From Sipunculus nudus (lineage: Eukaryota > Annelida > Sipuncula > Golfingiida > Sipunculidae): DNA of 64,000 nt. A program made the position numbers and the translations under genes. This document shows, in pieces, positions 32,623 through 43,211 of this stretch. Positions within the stretch are counted from its first letter, which is position 1. The number at the start of each line of letters is the position of its first letter. The stretch covers positions 52,096,558 through 52,160,557 of the forward strand of contig CM049310.1 of NCBI GenBank assembly GCA_026874595.1, in the 5' to 3' direction. The notes under the pieces are model-generated. The model worked only from the letters and a program-made list of their open reading frames with translations. It ran no database searches and was not told the origin of the DNA.

Positions 32623-34433
32623 ACCCAAAAATAATTAAATTACCTCCCACTTTTAAAGGCTGATTTAGCTAATTGATAAAATTCTTATGCATTTAATTCA
32701 TGTTTTTTTTATTGAAAATAAAAAATAGCGTGAAAAAAGAGAGGATTTTCAAAGCCATAATCAAATACCTTAAAACTGAATAAGGTTGTAAAATAATAAT
32801 TTGGTTATTTATTATCTTGATATTGATTCATACACCTCAGCATTACATACAAACATAAATTATACAATATTCCCCCCTTGTTACCCCCCCCCCCCCCCCC
32901 GTCTCTCCATGGAATAAACAATCACTACAGTATGTCAGATCAAAAGAAGTCATTTCCCTCGAATCAAATGTTCCGTATGCGAGCACTTGGCATAAAATTT
33001 GAATATCTCCTAAATTAAATACTAACGGGTTTGACACACTTAAAAGCGATATTTTTAGTTTATACTGTGATATAACTTGCTGCTGACCCATCATGCTAAA
33101 TTTACTTTTAGGAGAATCGCTTATCTTGCAGGGCAAATATTTAACTGAATCTTGTTGTTCCTGATCTCGATCATTATGGACAGAAAAAAATACGTTTTCT
33201 TAGCAAATGGTTCCTGAGTAAATTGACACAGGCTTTAAACGCTTTTGGTGTTTAAAAATCGGCCAAGACTGTTGATGCGAGCCAGCGGAAGTGCACAATG
33301 GGGCAATCCAAAATCCCGACGGAACAGTATTCTAAAGGGATTCGAAGTTTACCAAGAGTGCTGTTGAATGATATTTAGGTGCTTGTTTGGAAAGATATTA
33401 CAGAATTTACAGCCTGACCCGTTGACAATCCGAATTATAAAATTTTTTTGTCGTATGGACTGTTGAAGGTGTGCAATGGCAATATATTTTGATTTGTGTT
33501 ATCCGGATGCAGATGCGGACATACTTCATGTCCTTCGCTGATCGTCTCTGACCCTATACTTAATTATATACCCCAAGACCCATCCCGATATAAATTTTGC
33601 ACGACAGAGAAAGGCGGCCTTTTTCAGATAATGTAGGAAATATATATCTTAATTGACTGTGGATATTGTGCCTTCGAAATGGCAAATGCTCAATAATAAA
33701 AATATAGCATCTTCTGTAGCAGGCTCGTTTTGGAGAAGACTACGGATAGTTACTGTCTAGATCATAACTTAATTATCTACAATTAACCAGAAATAAATAT
33801 TCACTAAAATATCACCTTTTTCTCAGTTTGCAATGAGGGAGGCAATGTGTAATATAGATAAGACTCAAGTTCCGTGTTCCACGTATTGGTAATATATGAC
33901 TCATGTGAACCAAAGGCGGTAGGTCCAGCACTGCGTGACTCCCGAGGCCCAGATATTTTCCTCTGTCATTTTGATCAATGAGCCTAGAGTAAAAGATCAC
34001 ACCCGATGAATAAAATCAACGTCATTGCAGTAAGTCTATTTCTAACATACCGCAGTGCGACTCGGGCTCTTGGGTGGGGAAGGAAGGCTACAGTGGAGGC
34101 CAAGAACGGAAGAAAAATTAAATGAAAGAGCGCACCAGGCCAAATCTGACATGAACGCCGGATACCTCCGTTGATAAGGTAATAAAAATACTATGTTGGC
34201 TGCCGGCATGACACGGAAACCCCTCTGCACAGCAATCATAGAGGTACAACATCACGGTTACGGGATGACACTTTCAGGTGTTCTCGCTTCACTGAATTTG
34301 AGCCTGTCCAGTTATTCGAGTTAGATGGAAAGTAAATTATGTGGGAGGCTGCAATAAAAACTGATTATCGACCTTCTATAATATTCTGGAAAGATTGTTC
34401 GTTATTTTTTCATAGTTTTAGTGAAACATAGTT
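32623..34433. other. AT-rich sequence, nothing recognised
   Basis: Apart from the poly-C tract at 32,884-32,900 no repeat, RNA or coding region was identified. The 97-codon minus-strand frame at 32,843-33,136 crosses the poly-C tract and is not credible. Confidence 0.4.
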
Positions 34434-34459
34434 TGAGAGAGAGAGAGAGAGAGAGAGAA
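34434..34459. repeat. (GA)n microsatellite
   Basis: About 12 GA units. Confidence 0.95.
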
Positions 34460-34499
34460 ATAAAATTTATAACGTTACAGAGAATCATATGGAGACGAA

Positions 34500-34830
34500 C
34501 TGTTCCATTCTCGGCAGCGGCTTCTTTCTTCCGCTGGATATCCGCTTCAAATGTCTTTTAAGTCTTAAAAGCATCAATTCATTAACTTCATCCGCACCGC
34601 TGCCTTCAAACAGTTCCACTTGTTCTAAGCTGTTGACGAGCCCTGATTATCCGACTCAGTAGGCATTTTAATTAGGATGACTATTCTGCGGCAGACTTTC
34701 TTAATTACGTCAAAAGGGAAAAACCGCCGCTATCTGCTGATGCCCTAATGCGGCAGCTGCCAAAAGTACTTACACATTAACCGAACTATTATGCGTTATA
34801 TGATAAAACTAATGTCAGCTGCCGTGCTTT
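34500..34830. promoter_or_regulatory. Candidate enhancer-like block with paired CAGCTGCC E-boxes
   Basis: Two E-boxes in identical CAGCTGCC context lie near 34,754 and 34,816. Between and before them are homeodomain-type TAATTAGG and CATTAAC sites and ACGTCA half-sites. The patch has no reading frame and is less AT-rich than its flanks. Enhancer function is inferred from motif content alone. Confidence 0.25.
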
Positions 34831-35097
34831 TATTGAAAATGAGTTTTCATGTAAGACCTGATACGTTATTCTAAGCGTGATGACAACGGTCGGATCATGT
34901 GTTTACAGAGGTATCGTATTTCAACCTCGTATTCAAAAGGATAAATATAGTATAAATTAGCATCTATGCAAGGAAAGGTCCCATTTATGTAAACTTCATT
35001 TTCATTAATTGGTAGTGTCTGGTAGGAGTATACTTTATATTCTTGGCCATACCCTACACTCAATAAACAGACTATGTTACAGGTGCCCTTTTTATTG

Positions 35098-35787
35098 TGT
35101 GACACGGGCGTAACTCGTGTTGTGGCGTCCGTGTCTGGCCGCGTGTGGCACTCTCAGTTTAATCCGTACTGGTTAAACTCTCGTTGTCATGCTAGCTTGG
35201 GGCTTTCTCGCCTGGCCAAGCCTGGGCGAGTTCACGTGTTAACCCTAATATGTTGAGACACGGCATTCGTTGTTCTGGTATGTTCTTTGAACGTGTGTGC
35301 TGTGTTAGATTCTATGGAATTTTCGAGCAATGGAAAATTCTCGGCTTGGGGCAAGAAGTTATAAATAGGGGGCTGTGTTTTAAAGAAGAGAGAGGTTAGA
35401 GAATATCCCAGCGGACACAGACGTGTGTATGTCAGTTTGTGGGACCCGTCCGATTATCCAGTAATTTCAGGGATTCTTCTGCCTCAAGTTTACTATCTGG
35501 ATCGTTACAAAAGCTTTACATGGGACTGTTATTCTCCGAGAAGATTTGTGTGGACTTTTCATATACATTTAAAAAGGACTTATCGTTGTGACAGTATCCA
35601 GGTATTGTGCACTTTGTTTATTTTACTGTGGGATTGTATTGATTTGTTGTTATATTGTGTATTTGTATTGATTTAGTGTATTTTTATGTTAGGGTTGTTT
35701 TGAGAATAAATTATAGTTATTTGTTAACAAAGAACCAATGACTTCTTTATTCATTCCCCTAGACATTTCACGCTGCCTAGTGTTACA
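35098..35787 (+). mobile_element. Probable solo LTR (about 690 bp)
   Basis: The ends are TGTGACAC...GTGTTACA, nearly inverted and of TG...CA form. Inside lie a TATA box TATAAATAG (35,360-35,368) and, 345 bp later, AATAAA (35,705-35,710), in the order U3-R-U5 expected for a retrotransposon LTR. After 35,787 there is no primer-binding site and before 35,098 no polypurine tract, so it is a solo LTR. The expected 4-6-bp target duplication is not visible. Instead, an 8-bp TGTTACAG occurs at 35,075-35,082 and 35,781-35,788, which may be chance. The 83-codon frame inside (35,425-35,676) is not a gene. Family (Gypsy or other) cannot be told from the LTR alone. Confidence 0.6.
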
Positions 35788-36684
35788 GAATCTGATTTCT
35801 TTTTTATCTCCTTGACAAAATTTATGTTCATCACGCAGACGTGTTGATATTAGGTTCCGTAACAACTATTTAAATAGAATGGCACTCAGTGAGCGCATGT
35901 GTGATTTCTGGAAGAGAATAACTTTTCTATCTATGTTAATATTTTGGTGGAGGGTGTTCCTGGAGAGTTCTATGAAGAGCAAGATAGAGTTAATTAGGTA
36001 GTTTGGGCTGAATCCTGCGTTCTAGTCCTCTCATGCAATTTACACCTAGGGTTATCATTTTTATAATAACTTTCCTTAACAATCGGTACATCATATAGGC
36101 GATCACTCGAACAGAAAAAAAAGCCCGTTTAGCAATTTGCTCATCTTCGTAATGACCTAACAGGGAATAGAAAATAAGTGTACATGTATTAATCTAAATA
36201 TGAATTTGCCTTCTGTTGCGATTATTATTACTAATTCAGCTCATATATTTGAGTTTATTTCTAAAACTTGAAAAAAAGCTGTAATAGTCTATTACTCTTA
36301 TTTACAACTATTACCTCATGTTTGCCCATGAAACTGAGCCTCATAATAACAGAGTAAAGCTTGGCTGCATGATGAGCACTCCTATGCATTGGGCAATCAC
36401 GAATTAAGACCATCTTAGTGATCAAAGGCCATACTGTTGGTAATTTCTGGATGAATTGATCTATTCAGTAAATTAACTAGCACCATGCAGTAGATCCCTA
36501 GTATCTAACAGCTGGCAAACTTGTGTCCTGACATTCGGTTGTAGACCAGGTGATAACTGGCCTACAACAAAGCATAAATGCATTATCTGGCCAACTAGCA
36601 GGGCATGTGAAGTAATGGGTCCAATGGTTATTATTTGTGCCCTACTTTGGTATCCAATTTTCAATTGTTCTGGGATGTGCTTAT
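35788..36684. other. Unique sequence, nothing recognised
   Basis: No coding region, RNA gene or dispersed repeat was identified here. Confidence 0.4.
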
Positions 36685-37227
36685 AAGCCCCATAGCTCAG
36701 AGAATATAGGTAACAGAGACCTAATTTCAGGTTTCCAAGGATATTGTTTACAGACCTCTCTGGATGTCGAGTTAGAAAATTCTGGGTCCAGTCCTTAAAT
36801 TTGTACCCTGTTAACAGACGACCGCATTTTTTAAAGTCTCAAAAATAGAGGAAAAAATACAGGTTGCGCCACCGGTCTACAGAAACTGATGAAACACTCC
36901 ATGATCAATATGCATACAAAGAATCATGGTGATCAATATATTAGTTGTTCAGATACTTCAGCTTCTGTATCAAATCTTCCATAATCTGGGGGGGGGGGGG
37001 GGTACTTCTGAGCCCCTAGCTCAGAGGATATGAGTAACAGAGACCTAATTATTTCAGGTTTCCAAGGAGATTTGTCATAGACCTCCCGGCATGTCAAGTT
37101 AATAGATTCTAGGTCCAGCGGTTACAGTTTGAGCCCTTTTAACGGACAGACGCCCGGACGGCCAGACGCACGACGGACAAAGAGTGATCGCTATAGCTCA
37201 GATGACTTACAATCAGCTGAGCTAAAA
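36685..37227. repeat. Direct repeat pair (about 140 bp) with GGAC-rich tail
   Basis: Copy 1 at 36,685-36,824 and copy 2 at 37,011-37,150 share AGCCCC.TAGCTCAGAG.ATAT, AACAGAGACCTAAT, TTTCAGGTTTCCAAGGA and TTAACRGACRGACG, with some 320 bp between starts. After copy 2 come a GGACAGACGCCCGGACGGCC-type run and ATCGCTATAGCTCAGATGA. The tail looks like the end of a dispersed element. A G-run of 15 lies just before copy 2 (36,988-37,002). Confidence 0.7.
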
Positions 37228-37956
37228 AATGGATATTTCTGGACTGAAAAAAAAGTATATATTTAGATGCAGATCACATAGATAAGCACGCGTGTGCATC
37301 TTCAAAATAATATTACGGAAATAGATCAGCTGTTAAAGCAGAAGGTAGCCTGAAGACAAAGCCGTTGCACAAAGTCTTTTTTAAAGGGACACAATCAACT
37401 ATCTGACCTTTATAAACTAAAGGTATTCCCTTGGAGCATTTATAAAATTACCCAGAAAACGTGGATAGCACCATACACAAGCTGTTTTTTTTTGTTTATA
37501 TCAAGATGTTTATAATATGTTGGGGGCTCGCCAAAATAATCAAAACAAATTCAACAAGGGCATCTGGCTGCATGTCAGATAAGCCAGAGCTTTGCAAATG
37601 GCGTTTGACAACAAGTTTTCTACTTCCGAATATATGCAAACTATCACCTTAGGTCACATGTTTTTCATGTTTGTCAACAAAGCTGAGTTTACAAACATGT
37701 TTTTGATAAACAAGTTCATACATCTTTCACGGAGGCGTTATAAGAACACAGAGGAATCCAGAAATCACATGAATTCTGTTCAAAAGTTAGGTGAATGGGC
37801 AACTTGTAAGGAAAACTGGTGAGTTTTTCGATAGATCCTGAGATAATCGCTGAACGTTCTAACGACGGTTATAAAGTTAAGATCATTTCTAATCCCATGC
37901 ACAAAAGACCAGAAATACATAACATATTTAATAATGCTACTAACATTCGATGACTT
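37228..37956. other. AT-rich unique sequence, nothing recognised
   Basis: Frames of 62-76 codons overlap on both strands around 37,460-37,970, and none is recognisable. Confidence 0.4.
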
Positions 37957-38148
37957 GGGCGTGGTCAAGAAAGGTTATTCCGCGCTGACACTTCGCCGAT
38001 ACACGTCCCCGTTCCACCAAACTCTTTCCGCAAATAGATTATCGCCTGCATATATGCTGTCCTCTGAATAATTTTCGAACCTTGAGAGGGTTATTTCTCT
38101 CACTTTCTCGAAACCGCTCTTGGAGGGGCTGCCTGTTCGCGTACACAT
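37957..38148 (+). repeat. Dispersed repeat family D, copy 1
   Basis: It starts GGGCGTGGTCAAGAAAG, has GTTATTCCGC.CT.AC, GCCGATACACGTC and TTTCTCGAAACC.CTC, and ends near GCGTACAC. The reverse complement of 47,908-48,110 has the same landmarks in the same order. The first 45 bp resemble the 5' half of a tRNA-Glu-like sequence (GTGGTC..AG..GGTTA..TTCCGCGCT), so this may be a tRNA-derived SINE; no convincing B box was found. Confidence 0.7.
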
Positions 38149-38286
38149 CAAAATAAGTCGCCTGTCGAGATTAAGGATATACCCCTAGTAAAAGACAATT
38201 CTTATCATATGGTTATCTCCGTCCTCATTAAACAGAGGGCGCCATCTACAGACCATTAAGTTAATCTGTACGAAACAATTAGACTA

Positions 38287-38819
38287 AACTGGTACCCCGC
38301 TCTATTATGGTCCTCTACCAATCATATAGACGGGCGCACAACGCCATCTTCAGTACTCCTGACAGACATGTTTCCAACTCCAGTATGTACATATATGAGA
38401 AAAATTAACCTTTTGTTTGCTCGGGGAAGTTGCCAAAAGTTCGCTGTTCATTTCATGTGACATTAATGATTAGATTAATAGATATTACTGATAAATCAAT
38501 GCCACGTACAGTTGAATATCAAACTTATTCAGTATATTGCATTATCTACACATCCATCATTCAGTTTTTGTGCAACAACTCATTCCTTAATTAAAACTAG
38601 ATAAAGCTAGATGTGACCAAATAAAGATATATTACAAGAAACTTCACGGATTATCAACCAGGACCGCATGAGCGTCCATGACATTCGGTATGAGCGTGCA
38701 TATCCGAGTTTGAACCAGTCTACTGGTAAGTTAGGAGTTGCAACTGGGAGTACCTAAGATGGCGTTGTACGCCCATCTCTATGATCGGCTGTGAGCCATA
38801 ATAGAGCGGGGTACCAGTC
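38287..38819. mobile_element. 533-bp MITE with ~73-bp terminal inverted repeats, TA-flanked
   Basis: The left arm 38,287-38,359 and right arm 38,746-38,819 are inverted copies (ACTGGTACCCCGCTCTATTA, CAACGCCATCTT, AGTACTCC) with about 80% identity. TA dinucleotides lie at both outer borders (38,285-38,286 and 38,820-38,821), consistent with a TA target duplication as in the Tc1/mariner group. The inside has no transposase frame. Confidence 0.75.
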
Positions 38820-40243
38820 TACAATAAGACTTGCTGAAGTCGATAAATCATGACATTATATTTTAGCTGGTTGTTTATAATCCGACATTATTAGGTTATT
38901 TTACAGTTTACTCAGACAGTCCCGAAAGTTAACAGATCATGAGGCTTTAGAACAAAGATGGTACTTTAAAAAAACATATGTAGTTTGTAAATATATACTG
39001 GTATCTAACTGAATTAGACTGGAGGTAGGATTTTATATACACTTTCAAAGTCAGTTGTCTAGCGAGTCATTTTTAACCTTTGGAGGCGCATTCCGTCCAA
39101 ACTTAAAACCACAATCCAAGAAGTCGCATAGTTTAGGCAACCACAGCATGGCAGAGGTTTTATTTGGAAGGACCTCGCGGCAATAGGGCCGTAAACTAGC
39201 CGTTATTGAATACTTCTTGTAGCAACCACTGCGGCATAAGCCGTTGGGAGGGGAAATCAAGCAATCCGACTTTATCTAGAAGGGCTTCTAAACAAACCAA
39301 TCATGACTAAACTAGCTTATGTTAGGAGCTAGCAGGGTTTTGTCGTGATCCAAATGAGCCTGATAGAGACCCGAAGAATCGTGCAGAAGACCTGGGGTAT
39401 TAGTCGGTGTCGATTCCGTCTGGAACATAATCTGGTTTGAGCTTCCTCCTTCCCTGAACCACACCAAGTTGATTACCCATCCACCAAGGGCAACTACATT
39501 AAACCTACGGAAGCTGCGGTTTTCAAAATTTAATGCCTCTTCTGGGCACCATGTTTATGATATCATGTGCCCTTGCTTTTGGCAATATAAACCAAAGAAG
39601 TACAACTCACTGAAACATTTATTTTCATCTAATGCGGTTTTGTGATTTCTGCCTTCAATATTTTACCTGATGAAACCGTAAGAAGTTTCTTATATGTAAC
39701 AAGTGTGAAGCTTCCACATCACCAGGCAAGCAAGTTTACAAGGTACAAACGAGGGCGAACAACCTGTTTACGCAAGGCCCTTTGATTTCTTACGTCACCC
39801 TGAATTAGATCCTGCCAGGAAAGCAACTATACGCCTCCGTGCAACACGCTGTTTTAAAGCTATTTTTGCCAGCACAAACAGATATGCCATTTAAGATTCA
39901 GCAATAACAAGAGAAACTAATTTCTTCTCAGCGTGAGATGGATGGTTCTGCATTTACTTCAGGCCTTCATAACCTCAACAAAAAATTGAAACCAATAAAC
40001 GTTTTTCACCAGCGTCTGATCTTTCCTTCGCTTGCCTCTTTTTGTTTGTGAACAAGGTATATTTGGTACAATCCAACTAAGATACTTTAGAAACACAAAA
40101 ACAAATTTCAAAGTTTGCACAGATGAAGATGTATGGTTTATATTTGTGCTGTGCGTCTAATTTGTTTAAAAATGCCGTAGATAATAGTGCTTTAACGATT
40201 CACGGTGTGCAGATATATCGCGATACACAGTAAAATAGCGTAC
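38820..40243. other. Unique sequence, nothing recognised
   Basis: A less AT-rich patch at about 39,050-39,560 has no convincing frame. Around 40,195-40,235 a GATATATCGCGATAC palindromic motif precedes the minisatellite. Confidence 0.35.
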
Positions 40244-40610
40244 CTGTATCGTCAGATGTCACTCTATTGATGAATATCGTCTAATGTCACTCTAATGATA
40301 CCTATCATCAGATTTCACTGTATTGTACATATCATCAAATGTACCTCTTTTGATACATATCGTCAGATGTCACTCTATTGATACATATCTTCTGATGTCA
40401 CTGGATTTATAAATATCGTCTGATGTCACTCTAATGATACATATCGTCAGATGTCACTCTATTGATACATATCGCCAGATGTTACTCTTTGATATATGTC
40501 GTCAGATGTCACTGTATTGTACATATCGTCTGATGTCACTCTAATGATACATATCGTCAGATGGCACTCCATTGAAACATATGGTCAGATGTTACTCTAT
40601 TGACACATTA
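40244..40610. repeat. Minisatellite, ~28-bp unit, about 13 copies
   Basis: The consensus is of the form GATACATATCGTCAGATGTC followed by ACTCTATT. Units vary by substitutions (CGTCAG, CGTCTG, CTTCTG, CATCAG) and small indels. The array is preceded by a CGATACACAG context resembling its own unit. Confidence 0.95.
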
Positions 40611-40869
40611 TCTCTATATGACCATCAAACAGAAAATTTTACATATACATAGCGACCTCCTTGCTTGGATTTTCCAATACTCAGCGGCCCAGCTCTTGTA
40701 CGACAAAACCTCAAAAGTCAGAAATCTTTTAATTGACATCTTATGGGCCAGCCAGTGCAATATCAAGCACTGCAGGGCAAAGAAGAACAATCACTTGAAA
40801 TATCTTCTCTTTTGTATCATATCGTGAGGTAATATCTCGTTTCAGCCCTAGTAACTACAGACTGTTTGT

Positions 40870-41276
40870 GGTATGGCAATGTTAGGTTTTGAAGTTATTT
40901 GGACGAGGTTTGGGAATGTTAGATTTGAAGTTATTTGGACGAGGTTTGGGAATGTTAGATTTTGAAGTTATTTTGACCTGGTTTGGGAATGTTAGATTTT
41001 TAAATGATTTTGACGTGGTTTGGGAATGTTAGATTTTTAAGTTATTTGAACGAGGTATGGGAATGTTAGATTTGAAGTTATTTGGACGAGGTTTGGGAAT
41101 GTTAGATTTTGAAGTTATTTTGACCTGGTTTGGGAATGTTAGATTTTGAAGTTATTTTGACGTGGTTTGGGAATGTTAGATTTTTAAGTTATTTGAACGA
41201 GGTATGGGAATGTTAGGTTTTGAAGTTATTTGGACGAGGTATGGGAATGTTAGGTTTTTTTAGGTAATTTGGACAA
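40870..41276. repeat. Minisatellite, ~37-bp unit, 11 copies, with higher-order pattern
   Basis: The unit is GGTTTGGGAATGTTAGATTT followed by TGAAGTTATTTGGACGA. Eleven units occur. Four successive variants (ending GGACGA, GACCT, GACGT, GAACGA) recur in the same order in units 2-5 and 6-9, so a block of four units (about 147 bp) was duplicated. Confidence 0.95.
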
Positions 41277-41879
41277 ATATTCGGGGATGGAGGTATTTAT
41301 GTGTTCTTCCATTGCTCTCAAGTCTATTTCATGCAATTCTAGCATAAATCCTTTAAGCATCCAACATAGCTCACACACTTACTTACGTTTTAACTAAACA
41401 GTCCTATAAGCTTGGGTTCTGCGACATAATTAAGACAAAAACGGTGGTTAATGAAAGAAATGTTCGCTCTCTTATAACATGACATTCCAAGCCCTTGAAC
41501 AGCTTGATTCAGTTGCTGGAACACCATTGTCAAACCAACCAAGGGGTATAGCTATTAAGACACTATTACAGCTATCCTGGCCTGGTTCCCATAAGGAATT
41601 GCCATTTTTGCCAACCGCATAAAGGAATACCCAAGTTACAGCAAATAACTATGTTTAAAATATTAAAAATATGTTATTTTAATTTTGAAGTTAAATATTC
41701 TGATTATTTTCATACATATATATATATATATTGATTCCCGATATAAAGGAATAATCTGGTTTAATCATGTGCTGTATGTAAAGGATTGGACCAGAATTCA
41801 ATTGAAGGGTCAAACCAGACCGGCCTAGGCCGCACCCTCGAGCGGTCATAATGGTTTACCAACATAACCCTTTAGCGTG
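41277..41879. other. Unique sequence, nothing recognised
   Basis: Short TA run at 41,716-41,730. No gene or repeat was identified. Confidence 0.4.
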
Positions 41880-42260
41880 GTATAATCTGAATTCCAACAT
41901 AGATAAAGCCCGGAATCTCATTCCACGTTAACATAAATCATCAGCAGACATGCAGATTATTTCCCTTAGACCTGCATTAGCTTTCACTGATCTCTGTATT
42001 ACTGAATTTAGCCGTGTTAATTAAATTGACTTCAAGGAAGTCCCATTGTCATCAATCCAGAAGCCGGGTCAGCCTTTCTAATTTCAGAGATAATATGTAC
42101 AACACGTACAAGGCCTGCCGGACGAAATCTCGGTGATTCACCGTTAATGTTAGTCTTAGATAGCAGAGCCAACCGGGTAGACCACTCCCAATGAATAACA
42201 TTAAAGGTATGTAAACATAAACCACATTATGTGTATTTTCTCATATTTTGTGCATTGTTC
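41880..42260. promoter_or_regulatory. Candidate developmental-enhancer-like block
   Basis: It contains several homeodomain TAAT cores, a SOX-like CCATTGT next to the PBX/HOX-like TCATCAATCC (near 42,044), CCGTTAATG (near 42,141), and a forkhead-like GTAAACATAAACC (near 42,212). There is no reading frame. This is inferred from motif density only. Confidence 0.2.
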
Positions 42261-42434
42261 GTTTATGCCGAATACTTAAGTTCCCCGGGAAAACCACCCC
42301 TGCCTGTACACGGCCTTACTTAATCCAATTACCTGTTTTATGCGTTGATTGCGATGGTTCTGCATTTGAGTAAACAGGCCACGTGTGTCTGTTTCCCGTA
42401 ACAAGACTGAGTGACCGTAGTACCGATCTTGCAC

Positions 42435-42605
42435 ATGCAGAACAACTCCCAAACATGGCGAGAAATCATGAAAGAAGAAATAAGAGAGCAGTTGACTGCG
42501 CGCTATTTTTGTTTTGCAACACTCATTGCGCCTGTTGTAAGCTTATTTCCACTTGTGTACAGGAGTAAGCAAACGTTTTTAAAACGAGATATTGGCAGAT
42601 ACTGA
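42435..42605 (+). CDS. Candidate small membrane protein or exon (unsupported hypothetical)
   Basis: From the ATG at 42,435 the frame gives 56 residues: a polar N-terminus, a charged helix-like WREIMKEEIREQL, a hydrophobic span YFCFATLIAPVVSLFPLVY that could cross a membrane, and a basic tail. Alternatively it is an exon: an acceptor-like GCACATGCAG ends at 42,440 and a good donor GTAAGC follows CGCCTGTT near 42,537. An overlapping plus-strand frame is also open. No homologue is recognised. Confidence 0.15.
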   Translation: MQNNSQTWREIMKEEIREQLTARYFCFATLIAPVVSLFPLVYRSKQTFLKRDIGRY

Positions 42606-42895
42606 AATATTTCAAGTAGAAAGCACTATATTGTATGTATTTTTAACCTACCTGGTATGTGAATAGGTTAATTATAATGAACTTATTTGGATTTTTGGTT
42701 TGAAACCAATGCTTTTCTGATTGTCTCTCTGTCTGTTTGATTCTTCGTTTGTCTTTTACACGATATATACCTTTCAAAATCAAACTTTGATGAAGTGACC
42801 TCAAATAAAAGGTATGCACAAATCTGCGATTAGTTACTATGCTGAATCCACCTTTGTTTGTTGTCAGTAAACTAAGAGGGAGAAAAATGAGGTAC
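42606..42895. other. Unique sequence, nothing recognised
   Basis: No gene, RNA or repeat copy was identified. Confidence 0.4.
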
Positions 42896-42898
42896 TAA

Positions 42899-43208
42899 GG
42901 CCAAAAAAATTAAAGGGTATGGTTCTCAGGCACTTTTTTCAGAAATCAAATTCGGGCAGGCGGTATTTTATTTTTGACCTTTTTTTTGTATGTTTCGATA
43001 AAATGTCATATGAGCCGGGAAAAGCATGTAAATGACAGGTGTCTTCTTGCTAAACAGGTAAAGCAACTTCATAACAAAGGAAATTGTATCGAAATTGTAT
43101 TATTTTACCATCTTGAATGACAAAATCACAATAAAAATGTTTGATGCGGGGGGTTAAAATTGACGCGGGCGGTGCCTGAGAACCATACCTTTTATTTTTT
43201 TTTTGGCC
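42899..43208. mobile_element. PIF/Harbinger-type MITE, copy 2 (well preserved)
   Basis: A 310-bp element whose ends are almost perfect inverted repeats of about 36 bp (GGCCAAAAAA...GGTATGGTTCTCAGGCAC). It is flanked by TAA at 42,896-42,898 and 43,209-43,211. The interior matches copy 1 at 14,463-14,766, in the same orientation. Short frames crossing it are not genes. Confidence 0.9.
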
Positions 43209-43211
43209 TAA

